64,000 bases of DNA from Nocardia camponoti (GCF_014646135.1 NZ_BMMW01000004.1:372001-436000); one strand, 5' to 3'; counted from the stretch's first letter, positions 24,309 to 33,148 are shown. Program-made: numbers and translations. The notes: generated from the letters alone by a model not told the origin.

Positions 24309-24923
24309 GTGACCGGGCATTACGCACACGTTGCCTTCACCCCACTCGTCCGCGAACACCAACGCGCGCACGGGAGCGAGCGCAGCTACGACCGCATGGC
24401 GCAGGTTCCCGATGTCGCCGACTCGATCGGCCCCGACGAAGCCGCGTTCATCACCGAACGCGACAGCTTCTACCTCGCGACCGTCTCGGAAACCGGCTGG
24501 CCTTACATCCAGCACCGCGGCGGCGCGCCTGGATTTCTGCGCGTCATCGACGAGCACACGCTCGGTTTCGCGGATTTTCGCGGCAACAAGCAATACATCA
24601 GTCGAGGCAACCTTGAGCACGACTCGCGCGTCGCACTGTTTCTGATGGACTACGCCACCCAGTCGCGCATGAAGATCTTCGGCCGCGCCCGGGTGATCGA
24701 GGACGACCCCGACCTGGTCAGGGCGCTGGAAGTCGACGGCTACCGCGCCCAGTCCGAGCGCGCGGTGCTGATCGACGTCGAAGCGTTCGACTGGAACTGC
24801 CGCCAACACATTCCACCGCTATATCCGCGCGCTGCCGTCGCCGAGGCCATGAGCAGCATGCGGGATCGAATTTCCGAACTTGAGGGTGAAATCGCCCGGT
24901 TGAAAGGGGAAGTGACCGCATGA
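24309..24923 (+). CDS. Pyridoxamine-5'-phosphate-oxidase-like FMN-binding protein
   Basis: The 204-residue protein has a split-barrel core: DSFYLATVSETGWPYIQHRGG, then GFADFRGNKQYISRGNL and RVALFLMDYATQSRMKIFGRARV. This is the Pfam Putative_PNPOx type that binds flavin (or F420) rather than making PLP. The last ~25 residues (MSSMRDRISELEGEIARLKGE) form a coiled coil likely used for oligomerisation. The start is GTG 24309. The stop overlaps the MFS start as ATGA, so the pair is translationally coupled. The substrate is unknown. Confidence 0.88.
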   Translation: MTGHYAHVAFTPLVREHQRAHGSERSYDRMAQVPDVADSIGPDEAAFITERDSFYLATVSETGWPYIQHRGGAPGFLRVIDEHTLGFADFRGNKQYISRGNLEHDSRVALFLMDYATQSRMKIFGRARVIEDDPDLVRALEVDGYRAQSERAVLIDVEAFDWNCRQHIPPLYPRAAVAEAMSSMRDRISELEGEIARLKGEVTA

Positions 24924-26068
24924 AACGCGAGCATCTCGCATGGGCAGGGCTAGCGGCGATGACCGTGTCGTTCGGGCTCAACTTCACGATGGGCGTGTTT
25001 TTCGCGCCGACAGCGGCGAGCTACGGCGTCTCGGCAACGGCACTGGCTATCGCGGCCGCGCTCGGCACCACGGTGACCGGCCTCGCCCAGCACAGCATCG
25101 GCCGACTACTCGACCTGGTCGGTGCGAAAGCTGTTCTCCTCGGCGGACTTACGCTGATTTCCGCCAGCTACGTTGTGTTGTCGCAGGTTACGCAAACGTG
25201 GCAGTTCGTCGCCGCGTACATGGTGCTTGGTGGGCTCGGCTTCGCGTCTTCGTCGACGCTGACGGTCACCACGTTGCTCGGCAGGGCGATGGGGCCGCAG
25301 GTCGGGCCGGCGATGGCACGCGCGGCGATCGGCATCAACCTCGGTCAACTGATCACGCCGTGGGCCGCGACCGCGCTGTTCGAACCCATCGGCGTGCGTG
25401 CGACGTTCGCCCTGCTCGGCGCGATCGGTCTCGCTGCCACCGCCGTCTTGGCCGTGATCTTGCCCGCCGACAAACGCGCGGGCACGCGAACCCCGGGTGC
25501 CGGCGAGTCACTGGCCGATCGATGGAAGTTGTTGGTTTCCTTCGGTTTACACGCGGCAACGCTGTACGTGTTCGTGCTGATGTTGCCCAAGCACGCCATC
25601 GAAACCGGCTGGACGGTGACCGGTGCTGGTCGACTCGTCGCCCTCGCCGCGTTGAGCGCGGGCATCACCTCAGCGGTGTTGGTTTGCCTGTTGAAGACCT
25701 ACCCACCCGAACCACTGTTGCGCGTGCTGTACGCGATCCGCTTCGTCGCGCTAGTGCTCGCGGTTTTCGTGCCCGGACCTGACGTGCTCGTCCTCGTCGC
25801 CGCGCTGTTCGGCATCGCCTCCTTCCCGGTGATTCCGCTGACGATGGCGATCCTGTCGCGCGGACTCGACCCCGCACGCATGGGCCGAACCTTGGCTCCC
25901 GCGTGGATCATTCACCAACTTGCGGCCGCGGCCGGCCTCGGCATCGCGACGCTCATCCACGCGACAACCGACAGCTACCGCGGCTATTTCCTGCTCGGCG
26001 TCGCGTTCACCGTCGTCGCCGCCGCACTGATCACCCCGGCCCGCACCCGCGTGTCGGCAACCGCCTAA
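24920..26068 (+). CDS. Major facilitator superfamily transporter
   Basis: The 382-residue hydrophobic protein has about 12 predicted membrane spans. A short first loop and the N-terminal helix LAAMTVSFGLNFTMGVFFAPTAASYGVS are typical of OFA/YbfB-like MFS carriers. A central charged loop (ADKRAGTRTPGAGESLADRWK, ~185-205) divides it in two halves. It probably moves a small organic anion or exports a product of the adjacent hydrolase. It overlaps the PNPOx-like gene by four bases and is followed 16 bases later by the hydrolase gene. Confidence 0.9.
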   Translation: MKREHLAWAGLAAMTVSFGLNFTMGVFFAPTAASYGVSATALAIAAALGTTVTGLAQHSIGRLLDLVGAKAVLLGGLTLISASYVVLSQVTQTWQFVAAYMVLGGLGFASSSTLTVTTLLGRAMGPQVGPAMARAAIGINLGQLITPWAATALFEPIGVRATFALLGAIGLAATAVLAVILPADKRAGTRTPGAGESLADRWKLLVSFGLHAATLYVFVLMLPKHAIETGWTVTGAGRLVALAALSAGITSAVLVCLLKTYPPEPLLRVLYAIRFVALVLAVFVPGPDVLVLVAALFGIASFPVIPLTMAILSRGLDPARMGRTLAPAWIIHQLAAAAGLGIATLIHATTDSYRGYFLLGVAFTVVAAALITPARTRVSATA

Positions 26069-26084
26069 TCCAAGGAAGAGACCA

Positions 26085-26951
26085 ATGACAACGCACAATT
26101 ACGTTGAGATCCAAGGCCATTCGTTGTTCTACCGCGAAGCGGGCGACCCAGCGAACCCGACTGTTGTTCTGCTACACGGGTTCCCAACGAGCTCTGCGAT
26201 GTTCGCCAAGCTGATCCCCGAACTGGCCGCCGACTACCACGTGATCGCCCCCGACCATCTCGGCTTCGGTCAGTCGGCGATGCCGTCGGTCGACGAGTTC
26301 GACTACACCTTTGACGCGCTCACCGACCTGACGGTCGAGTTGCTCGACACGCTCGGCGTCGACACCTTCGCCCTCTACATCCAGGACTACGGCGCGCCGA
26401 TCGGGTTGCGCATCGCGTCGCGGTTCCCTGAGCGCGTCACCGCGCTGATCACCCAAAGCGGCAACGCCTACCTCGACGGGTTCACCCCGTTCTGGGAGCC
26501 GCTGTTCGCCCACGCGACCGACCGGGTGGCCCACGAACCCGAGGTGCGCAAACTGCTCGAACTCGACGCGACGAAATGGCAGTACACCCACGGTGTCCCC
26601 GCCGACCGAATCGCGCTCGTGAGCCCAGACCGCTGGACACTCGACCAGGCGTACTTGGATCGCCCCGGCAACAACGAAATTCAGCTGCAACTGTTCTTCG
26701 ACTACAAAAACAACCTCGACGGCTACCCGACGTTCCAGAAGTACTTCGCCGAGTACCAGCCGCCGACGCTGATCACCTGGGGCGAGCACGACGAGATTTT
26801 CGCCGCCGACGGCGCGCGCGCCTACCTGCGTGACCTGCCCGACGCCGAACTGCACCTGCTCGACGCAGGTCACTTCGCCTTAGAAACCCACGGCGACGAA
26901 ATCGCGACACTGATCCGCGACTTCCTCCAGCGCGTCAACGCGAAAGCTTGA
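26085..26951 (+). CDS. Alpha/beta hydrolase of the Asp-nucleophile (dehalogenase/epoxide-hydrolase) type
   Basis: The 288-residue protein has the oxyanion motif LLHGFPTSSAMF at ~30. IQDYGAPIGLR at ~100 places Asp where serine hydrolases have Ser. A late acid/His pair lies in DAGHFALETH. An Asp nucleophile is typical of haloalkane dehalogenases, fluoroacetate dehalogenases and epoxide hydrolases. The QDYGAP variant lacks the Trp that stabilises halide in classical haloalkane enzymes, so the leaving group is uncertain. It is the third gene of the operon beginning at 24309 and is followed directly by a strong terminator. Confidence 0.88.
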   Translation: MTTHNYVEIQGHSLFYREAGDPANPTVVLLHGFPTSSAMFAKLIPELAADYHVIAPDHLGFGQSAMPSVDEFDYTFDALTDLTVELLDTLGVDTFALYIQDYGAPIGLRIASRFPERVTALITQSGNAYLDGFTPFWEPLFAHATDRVAHEPEVRKLLELDATKWQYTHGVPADRIALVSPDRWTLDQAYLDRPGNNEIQLQLFFDYKNNLDGYPTFQKYFAEYQPPTLITWGEHDEIFAADGARAYLRDLPDAELHLLDAGHFALETHGDEIATLIRDFLQRVNAKA

Positions 26952-26961
26952 CCTGACAGCA

Positions 26962-26994
26962 AAACGGCCCGGCTACCTGGTAGCCGGGCCGTTT
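26962..26994. terminator. Bidirectional hairpin terminator with A/T flanks
   Basis: Arms AAACGGCCCGGCTAC and GTAGCCGGGCCGTTT form a near-perfect stem with a tiny loop between the convergent hydrolase (+) and DUF5130 (-) genes. T and A runs at the base suit termination on both strands. Confidence 0.9.
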
Positions 26995-27007
26995 GGCATG
27001 CGAAAAA

Positions 27008-27472
27008 CTAGCGGCCGATCGATGCGGCCATCACGCGCACTGCCGAAATCAGGCCGTCGATCAGGTTGCCCTGACGGAACGACGCGAGCGCGGCGGTGAC
27101 GCCGAGCTGGCAGATGCGGTCGTTGGCGCGATCGGCGATGTCTTTGCCCGAACGCACCTCGATGACACCCTGGTTCGGCGAAACGGCGATGAGCACCGAG
27201 TCGGCGGCGTCGGGGGTCTTGGCGAGCACGTCGTCGGCACCCTTGGCCGGGTCGCTGCCGAGATCGCCGAGGTAGATGTTGAAGCGCACCTTGGTGGCGC
27301 GGGTCGCGTCGGTGAGCGCGTTGTCGAGGGCGATGCGCTCACGATCGGTGAAGGGCACCTCGTCGAACACGGTTCCGGGCTCGTGCACGCCGGAAACGCG
27401 GCCACTCGACGTGAGTGCGAAACCGTGGGGCAGGTCGGCCTCAACCACGGCGGGCCAATTAGAACTTGCCAC
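27008..27472 (-). CDS. DUF5130 (TPM-like) protein, Rv2468c type
   Basis: The 154-residue protein contains VPFTDRERIALDNALTDAT, RFNIYLGDLG and VSPNQGVIEVRSGKDIADR. The last two are features of the TPM-domain-like DUF5130 family conserved across mycolic-acid bacteria. There is no signal peptide or catalytic motif. The C-terminal LIDGLISAVRVMAAS is hydrophobic. The start ATG 27472 lies within the 3' end of the small membrane-protein gene (14-base overlap), so the two are co-translated. It keeps its usual position downstream of the pepN region in this lineage, although here 9 kb of accessory genes separate them. Confidence 0.85.
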   Translation of the reverse strand: MASSNWPAVVEADLPHGFALTSSGRVSGVHEPGTVFDEVPFTDRERIALDNALTDATRATKVRFNIYLGDLGSDPAKGADDVLAKTPDAADSVLIAVSPNQGVIEVRSGKDIADRANDRICQLGVTAALASFRQGNLIDGLISAVRVMAASIGR

Positions 27473-27737
27473 TTGCCCGGCCTCCGATCAGTTCCGCAGC
27501 AGCGGGTTCGAGAGCCGCATGATGCCCATGCGACTCGGCGGTGTGGTGACCGGGCGCAGCGGTCACTTCATCGGTAGCGCTCCACAGCACCGGCGAGTGG
27601 GTCCACTTCTGCCCAAGCGCGAAGTGGGCCGGCTTTTCACCGGTGAGTGGCTTACCGAGATAGGACAAGCCCGCGATCGCGAAATAGATCGCTGCCGGGA
27701 TGCCGACGAAGATCAGCACTGTCTCGAGAATGCTCAC
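27459..27737 (-). CDS. Small single-span membrane protein with His-rich tail
   Basis: The 92-residue protein begins MSILETVLIFVGIPAAIYFA, one N-terminal transmembrane helix (~5-25). A conserved-looking GEKPAHFALGQKWTHSPVLWSA segment follows, and then a cytoplasmic or external tail rich in His (GHHTAESHGHH, ~63-73). It precedes and overlaps the DUF5130 gene. I recognise the pairing as common in Nocardia/Rhodococcus but know no function. The His cluster suggests possible metal binding, which is inference. Confidence 0.75.
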   Translation of the reverse strand: MSILETVLIFVGIPAAIYFAIAGLSYLGKPLTGEKPAHFALGQKWTHSPVLWSATDEVTAAPGHHTAESHGHHAALEPAAAELIGGRASGKF

Positions 27738-27788
27738 AGCCCAACGGTAGACGATGCTCTGTAGTAGTTCATCCTCCGGGCGCGTGTG

Positions 27789-29357
27789 TCAGACCAACCA
27801 GGCCGCCGCGTCGGCGGGAAGGCGGTCGTCAACCAGGGGTGCGCTGGCTAGCAGGAGGTTGCCCGGCGGCAGGTGAATCGGCTCGTCAGCGGTGTTCAGC
27901 ACGCAAATCAGGCCCCCGGGCCGTCGAAACGCCAGCGCGCCAGTGGGACTGCCGTACCACTCGATGTGGTCTCCGGAGAACTCATGCCGACGCGCGCGCA
28001 GGTCGATCGCGAGCCGATACAGCGACAGCGTCGAGTGCAGTGTTTCCAGTTGCGCTTCGACCGTGCGGTCGGCCCATTCGGCGGGGATCGGCAACCACGG
28101 CTCGCCCGTCGTGAACCCAAACGGCGGCGTTTTGCCCTCCCACGGCAGCGGAACGCGGCACCCGTCGCGGCCACGTTCGGTGTGGCCTGACCGCTCCCAC
28201 ACCGGGTCGCGCAACGCCGATTCGGGCAGATCGTCGACGTTCGGTAGCCCAAGTTCGGCGCCGTTGTAGATGAAGACCGCGCCCGGCAGCGCGAGTTCGA
28301 CCATCATCATCGCCCGCGCTCGCGCCACCCCGACCTTGCCGCCGCCGTAGCGCGTGACCTCGCGTTCGATGTCGTGATTCGACAGCGTCCAGGTAGGCGG
28401 GGCTCCGACGTTCGCGACGGCGTCCAGGGAGTTGTCGATCGCCGAACGCACCGCTTCGGCTTCGAACGGCGTTTCCGCGAGTCGGAAATTGAACGCGAGA
28501 TGTAGTTCGTCGGGGCGCACGTATTCGCCGAAGCGCGCGTTGTCGTCGACCCAAACCTCCCCGATCGACACCGCGTGCGGGTAGTCGTCGAAAACGCGGC
28601 GCAGTTTGCGGTGAATCTCGTGGACGCCAGGGTTGTTGAAGCGTGGGTCATCGTCGTCGTGGACGAGCATTTTCGTTTCGACGCTGGCCATGTCGGGCAG
28701 GCCGTCGGGTTTGGCCATCCCGTGCGCGACGTCGATGCGGAAGCCGTCGATGCCGCGGTCGAGCCAAAACCGCAGCGTCTTCTCGAAATCGGCGCCGACC
28801 TCGGGATTGGTCCAATTCAAATCCGGTTGCTCTGGCGCGAAGATGTGTAGATACCACTGGCCCGGCGTGCCGTCGGCTTCGGTGACACGTGTCCACGCTG
28901 GCCCGCCGAAGATGGACGGCCAATTGTTCGGTGGCTCAACACCATTGGCCCCGCGACCGTCGCGGAAGTAGTAGCGCGCACGTTCGGGACTGCCCGGCGC
29001 CGCGTTGAGCGCGGCGACAAACCACGGGTGCTCGACGCTGGTGTGGTTGGGAACAAGGTCCATCGTGACCTTGATATCGCGCTCATGCGCCTCAGCAACC
29101 AAGGCATCCATTGCGGCGAGACCACCGAAAAGCGCGTCGATATCGCGCGGATCGGCAACGTCGTAACCACCGTCGGCCTGGGGCGAGCGCATCACCGGAC
29201 ACAGCCACAACGCGTCGACACCAAGCAGTTCCAGGTACCCCATTTTGTCGCGTACGCCGCCCAAATCGCCGATCCCGTCGGCGTCAGAATCGGCGAACGA
29301 ACGCGGGTAGATCTGATAGAACACGGCGGATTGCCACCACGGAGGCGTCTGTGTCAC
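27789..29357 (-). CDS. aglA: GH13 alpha-glucosidase (AglA type)
   Basis: The enzyme has about 522 residues. GH13 conserved regions appear in order: DLVPNHTS (region I), GFRIDVAHGM with nucleophile Asp (II), IGEVW with acid/base Glu (III) and LSNHD with the transition-state Asp (IV). The N-terminal FYQIYPRSFADSDADGIGDL, a calcium-site-like loop, fits oligo-1,6-glucosidase, alpha-glucosidase or trehalose hydrolase specificity. It hydrolyses terminal alpha-glucosyl bonds in the cytosol. I prefer GTG 29357 (VTQTPPWW...), which matches the usual start. GTG 29402 would add 15 residues. The location near glbO and the HNH gene follows Rv2469c-Rv2471. Confidence 0.92.
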   Translation of the reverse strand: MTQTPPWWQSAVFYQIYPRSFADSDADGIGDLGGVRDKMGYLELLGVDALWLCPVMRSPQADGGYDVADPRDIDALFGGLAAMDALVAEAHERDIKVTMDLVPNHTSVEHPWFVAALNAAPGSPERARYYFRDGRGANGVEPPNNWPSIFGGPAWTRVTEADGTPGQWYLHIFAPEQPDLNWTNPEVGADFEKTLRFWLDRGIDGFRIDVAHGMAKPDGLPDMASVETKMLVHDDDDPRFNNPGVHEIHRKLRRVFDDYPHAVSIGEVWVDDNARFGEYVRPDELHLAFNFRLAETPFEAEAVRSAIDNSLDAVANVGAPPTWTLSNHDIEREVTRYGGGKVGVARARAMMMVELALPGAVFIYNGAELGLPNVDDLPESALRDPVWERSGHTERGRDGCRVPLPWEGKTPPFGFTTGEPWLPIPAEWADRTVEAQLETLHSTLSLYRLAIDLRARRHEFSGDHIEWYGSPTGALAFRRPGGLICVLNTADEPIHLPPGNLLLASAPLVDDRLPADAAAWLV

Positions 29358-29536
29358 CTTCGTAATATTGCCAAATTCGGGCCGCGATATGCGCGCGTGC
29401 ACCGGGAATTTTCAGTTCGAGCAAACCGACAGCGTGTCGCCACGCCGACCGGAAACCTCCGGGTAAATCAGGCCATCGATCCGAAACGTTGCCGCCATCG
29501 CGGCGACATCAGCAAATCGCGCTCAGCCGTTCACGA

Positions 29537-29950
29537 TTAGCCGTTCGCGTTCTGCAGGGAATCGGCCGCCATCACGAAGTAATCCATGAGCGCTTTGCGA
29601 TGCTCATCATCGAGGATCGACGGCTCGATCTCACCGACCGCGATGGTCATGCAGCGCACCCACGCGTCGCGTTCGATGGGCCCGATCACGAACGGGTGAT
29701 GGCGCATGCGCAACCGAGGGTGACCACGCTCCTCCGAGTACGTGCGCGGGCCGCCCCAATACTGCTCAAGAAACATCCGCAACCGACGCTCAGCAGGGCC
29801 GAGATCGGCCTCGGGGTACATTGGCCGAAGGATCTCATCAGCAGCGACCTCGCGGTAAAACACCGAAACGATGCGACGGAACGTTTCCGCGCCGCCCACC
29901 GCGTCATAGAACGAGGTCGTTGTCTGTTCGCCAGAAGTCACGACCCCCAT
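29537..29950 (-). CDS. glbO: Group II truncated haemoglobin (trHbO)
   Basis: The 137-residue globin contains RPMYPEADLGPAERRLRMFLEQYWGGPRTYSEERGHPRLRMRHHPF. The YWGGP segment, proximal-His region RMRHHPF and the later Trp in RDAWVRCM (G8 position) are hallmarks of trHbO. It binds O2 and peroxide at haem and associates with the membrane in mycobacteria. The start ATG 29950 gives MGVVTSGEQ; a GTG just inside is possible. It sits between aglA and the divergent HNH gene. Confidence 0.94.
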   Translation of the reverse strand: MGVVTSGEQTTTSFYDAVGGAETFRRIVSVFYREVAADEILRPMYPEADLGPAERRLRMFLEQYWGGPRTYSEERGHPRLRMRHHPFVIGPIERDAWVRCMTIAVGEIEPSILDDEHRKALMDYFVMAADSLQNANG

Positions 29951-30125
29951 TGTGCCCCGATGCGCATTGGCCGTCGGTGGCGGTCACGAACGCGCGGCCC
30001 TTCAACCACAGTTCACCGCGAAGTTTGAAAATTAACCGTGCAATAAGTGCGAAAGCATGGTCAACTGGGGGCAGTATCGGCCCCAGATACCACATGATCC
30101 TGCCAATCATGAAATTGAGGTCAAG

Positions 30126-30812
30126 ATGAAGCAGCGACCCGGCGCTCGATCACCTGAGCGCACGCATCGACAACTCCAGCCCGCCGACGTCCACAACCGT
30201 GGCTCGGGGGCCATTCCGCTGCACATCCTGTCCAATCATGAGCCGCTTGCACCCGCGCCAACGCATCTTGCCGGGGACCGCGACGCCGCCGCATGGCGCA
30301 AACGCCGAGTTCTCCTCCTCAACGCCACCTATGAGCCGCTCACCGCGCTTTCCGCGCGTCGCGCAGTCGTTCTGCTGATTTGCGCCAAAGCCGACGCGGT
30401 TCACGACGATCCCGAAGGGCCCGTCCTGCATTCGGCAGGCGCCGAGGTCGCGATTCCGTCGGTTATCCGACTTCGCACCTACGTACGAGTGCCCTACCGC
30501 GCCCGCGTGCCAATGACGCGCGCCGCCCTCATGCACCGCGACCACTACCGCTGCGGCTATTGCGGAGCCAAAGCCGAAACCATCGACCACGTCATTCCCC
30601 GCAGTCGCGGCGGCGAACACTCGTGGGAAAACTGCGTTGCGAGTTGCGCGCCATGCAACCATCGCAAGGCCGACAAAATGCTCGCTGACCTGGGGTGGAC
30701 ACTGCGCCACCAGCTTGTATCGCCGAAAGGTCCCCATTGGCGATTGCTGTCGACAACCGCTGACCTCGACCCGGTGTGGTTGCAGTATTTGGGTGAGGGC
30801 GAAGTCGCCTAG
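30126..30812 (+). CDS. HNH endonuclease-domain protein (Rv2469c type)
   Basis: The protein has about 228 residues. The C-terminal half holds a complete HNH domain: RDHYRCGYCGA (zinc Cys pair), TIDHVIPRSRGG (catalytic DH) and ENCVASCAPCNHRKADK (second Cys pair and N/H). The N-terminal RRVLLLNATYEPLTALSARRAVVLL is the conserved DUF-type leader seen in widespread chromosomal HNH proteins of actinobacteria and cyanobacteria. No intein or phage context exists, so a housekeeping nuclease role is likely. ATG 30126, with GAGG 6 bases upstream, is preferred over ATG 30057. Confidence 0.9.
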   Translation: MKQRPGARSPERTHRQLQPADVHNRGSGAIPLHILSNHEPLAPAPTHLAGDRDAAAWRKRRVLLLNATYEPLTALSARRAVVLLICAKADAVHDDPEGPVLHSAGAEVAIPSVIRLRTYVRVPYRARVPMTRAALMHRDHYRCGYCGAKAETIDHVIPRSRGGEHSWENCVASCAPCNHRKADKMLADLGWTLRHQLVSPKGPHWRLLSTTADLDPVWLQYLGEGEVA

Positions 30813-30826
30813 GTGAGCCCGGTCGC

Positions 30827-31141
30827 TTAGCTTAGCCCGGCTAAGCGCAGTAGCGCGGTGGTTGCGGCTGCCGCGAAAACCGCGAGGAGCAGGGGTGCTC
30901 GTCGCCAGGCGAGTACGCCGCCAACCGCGACACCTGCTGGGAGCGCGATGCCGACGTGGCCTGATGCCGTCGGCAACGTTGTTGTCGCGACCAGTGCCGC
31001 GAGCAGCACGAGTGCGCCGGTGTCGATGAGCGTCACGACGCGCGGGGTGAGGCGTAGGCGGGAGCGCAGGGCCGGGCCCGCCCAGCGGATGGCGTAGGTG
31101 CCGACGGCGAGTGCGAATAGCGCGGGGAGGACGGTGCTCAT
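30827..31141 (-). CDS. azlD: AzlD-family branched-chain amino acid exporter subunit
   Basis: The 104-residue protein has four predicted membrane helices, with the family start FALAVGTYAIRWAGPALRSRL and the middle TLIDTGALVLLAALVATTTL. AzlD is the small subunit of the AzlCD exporter. The start ATG 31141 overlaps the azlC stop as ATGA. An extended open frame upstream to 31435 is only the shadow of azlC. A small CTTAGC/GCTAAG hairpin (30831-30845) overlaps its 3' end. Confidence 0.88.
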   Translation of the reverse strand: MSTVLPALFALAVGTYAIRWAGPALRSRLRLTPRVVTLIDTGALVLLAALVATTTLPTASGHVGIALPAGVAVGGVLAWRRAPLLLAVFAAAATTALLRLAGLS

Positions 31142-31836
31142 GCGGGTTCCGGAGGAATGGTGCGGCCCGGGCCGAAAGCGAAGAGCAGGCTGGCGAGCGC
31201 GATGAGGATCGGCAGTCCTGCCGGGACGAACGGGGCGACGACCACCGCGACGGCCGCGCCGATCAACACCGGACGCAGGGTCGCGCGATCGCCGAGCGCG
31301 GGCAGGATCAGGGCGAGCAAGATCACCGGGAACACCGCGTCGAGGCCCAATACCGTGGGATCGGGGACCAGCGAACCGACGCCCGCGCCCAGCGCGGCGC
31401 CGAGCGGCCAGGACAGCGCGATACCGAGCCCGCACGTCCAGTACGCGGCGCGTTTGCGCGCGGGGTCGGGCGTTGTTGTCGCGATGGCGACGGATTCGTC
31501 GTTCATCACGTGAATGCCAACGAGCCGTCGCCAGCCGGTGCCGAACACGTCAGGCGACGACAGTCCATACGGTAAGTGGCGCGCGTTGAGCACGAGACCC
31601 GCGACGACGGCGGCGAGCGGCGATCCACCCGCCGCGACGATCCCAAAGAACAGCAGCTCCGAACCGCCGGCGAGCACGGTTGTCGCGGCGACAATCGGCA
31701 ACCAGGCCGGAAACCCAGCGGCTGCCGTCGACGCGCCATAGGACACCCCAAACAGGCCGACAGCTCCACAAGCCGCGGCCACAGCGGCTGCCGTTCGCCG
31801 GTCAACCGTTCGCCATATCGAACGCATGTTTTCCAT
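31138..31836 (-). CDS. azlC: AzlC-family branched-chain amino acid permease
   Basis: The 232-residue protein has several membrane spans, with the AzlC signatures GVSYGASTAAAGFPAWLP and AGGSELLFFGI, then NARHLPYGLS and HVMNDESVA. It pairs with AzlD to export branched-chain amino acids or analogues. It is divergent from the XRE-cupin regulator gene, with only 56 bases between starts. This arrangement matches azl loci, in which the regulator controls the exporter. Confidence 0.9.
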   Translation of the reverse strand: MENMRSIWRTVDRRTAAAVAAACGAVGLFGVSYGASTAAAGFPAWLPIVAATTVLAGGSELLFFGIVAAGGSPLAAVVAGLVLNARHLPYGLSSPDVFGTGWRRLVGIHVMNDESVAIATTTPDPARKRAAYWTCGLGIALSWPLGAALGAGVGSLVPDPTVLGLDAVFPVILLALILPALGDRATLRPVLIGAAVAVVVAPFVPAGLPILIALASLLFAFGPGRTIPPEPA

Positions 31837-31892
31837 AGTGAACGCTCGCGGTGGGTAAAGTCAACGCGACCGCACGCAATCAGGAGGCGACG

Positions 31893-32462
31893 ATGGACCG
31901 GCAAGACCCGGTAATTGGGCCGCCCCAGGCCGTGATCGCGGAATCGCTACGCCGCGAACGCGCGCGGGCGGGACTGTCGTTGACCGAAGTTGCGAGCCGG
32001 GCCGGAATCGCGAAATCGACGCTGTCCCAACTGGAATCGGGCACGGGCAACCCCAGCCTCGAAACGCTGTGGGCGTTGTGTGTCGCGCTGGAAATGCCGT
32101 TCTCACGACTGCTCGAACCGCCTCGCCCGGCCGTGCAGGTGATTCGCGCCGACGAAGGGTCGGCGGTGCCGTCGGCGGACGCGGACTATCGCGTCACGCT
32201 GCTCGCAGCCGGTCAGGCGCAGGCACGATGCGACATCTATCGGATCGTCGCTGAGCCTGGGCACGCGCGCGTGTCCGAGCCGCACACGCCGGGCGTCGTT
32301 GAGCATGTGGTGCTGGAGGCGGGCCGGGCGCTAGCTGGGCCCGCCGACGAACCGGTTGAAATGAACCCTGGCGACTACATCCGCTATCGCGGCGATGAGC
32401 CGCACATTTTCGAAGCGCTTGAGCCGGGAACGTGGGCGACGATGGTGATCGAGAGCCCGTGA
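31893..32462 (+). CDS. XRE-family regulator with C-terminal cupin domain
   Basis: The protein has 189 residues. The helix-turn-helix is at ~10-65 (LRRERARAGLSLTEVASRAGIAKSTLSQLE then SGTGNPSLETLWALC). A cupin beta-barrel at ~105-185 (GHARVSEPHTPGVVEHVVLEAG, NPGDYIRYRGDEPHIF) probably senses a small ligand. The start ATG 31893 has AGGAGG 6 bases upstream. It is divergent from azlCD and is its probable regulator. Its stop is 10 bases from the convergent conserved-hypothetical gene. Confidence 0.92.
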   Translation: MDRQDPVIGPPQAVIAESLRRERARAGLSLTEVASRAGIAKSTLSQLESGTGNPSLETLWALCVALEMPFSRLLEPPRPAVQVIRADEGSAVPSADADYRVTLLAAGQAQARCDIYRIVAEPGHARVSEPHTPGVVEHVVLEAGRALAGPADEPVEMNPGDYIRYRGDEPHIFEALEPGTWATMVIESP

Positions 32463-32472
32463 CCCCGCGAAT

Positions 32473-33144
32473 TTAGCTGGGCGACAGCGGAATTGAGCCG
32501 CCGATGCGTCGCGCGACCGAGCCGTAGCGCGCGTCGAGACGCAACCACGTTCGCGTCGCGCGCACCCGCACAACCTCGGTTGCCTGAATTCGGTTGGCCT
32601 GCGCCTTTTCTCCGGCATGCGGAATGAAATCCATTGCGGTGAGCGCGAAGACAACGCGCATTGGCACCTCAACGACGCGACCGTCCGCGCCCGTGACCGT
32701 GACCACCGGCTGATCAAGCAGCGATGCGGGCGGCCCGTGGCTCGTTCCGTGCTCGCGCGCCACTTCGGCGCCGCGCTCAGCCAAGTCGACGAGGGCGCGC
32801 GCGGGCACGTCCTCGATGTGAGCGAAACCGTCGGCGGGCGGCAGCGCGCCACGCCATGCGGAGTCGAGCGAGTAGCCAAGGTCAACCGGGTGCCCGGTGC
32901 GTAAACCCGTGAGCACGGTGTCGGCGCCGACGGTCACGTCGTCGACGCCGAGTTCCGCCGTGACCGTTCGTACGGCGAGGGTTTCGAATCCCGTTGTTAC
33001 CCAAGCAGATACGAGGCTTGAACCGCGTTTGCGCAGCCGCACTACCGCCGCCTCGTCCAACCGCAACGCGTGCGTGAGAAACGTGGCGAGGTTTTCCCGC
33101 TCGGCCGGGTCAGGCGTATGCAGAATCCGTTGTTGCACGCTCAC
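32473..33144 (-). CDS. Conserved actinobacterial protein of unknown function (Rv2474c position)
   Basis: The 223-residue soluble protein lacks a signal peptide, a membrane span or any catalytic motif I recognise. Visible blocks are HALRLDEAAVVRLRKRG, WVTTGFETLAVRTV, GYSLDSAWRGALPPADGF and VPMRVVFALTAMDFIPH. It starts at GTG 33144, 4 bases after the thioesterase stop, and is the third gene of the gdh-thioesterase transcript. The same order (gdh, thioesterase, this gene) occurs, as I recall, at Rv2476c-Rv2474c. A longer frame to 33279 overlaps the thioesterase and was rejected. Confidence 0.8.
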   Translation of the reverse strand: MSVQQRILHTPDPAERENLATFLTHALRLDEAAVVRLRKRGSSLVSAWVTTGFETLAVRTVTAELGVDDVTVGADTVLTGLRTGHPVDLGYSLDSAWRGALPPADGFAHIEDVPARALVDLAERGAEVAREHGTSHGPPASLLDQPVVTVTGADGRVVEVPMRVVFALTAMDFIPHAGEKAQANRIQATEVVRVRATRTWLRLDARYGSVARRIGGSIPLSPS

Positions 33145-33148
33145 CCGC

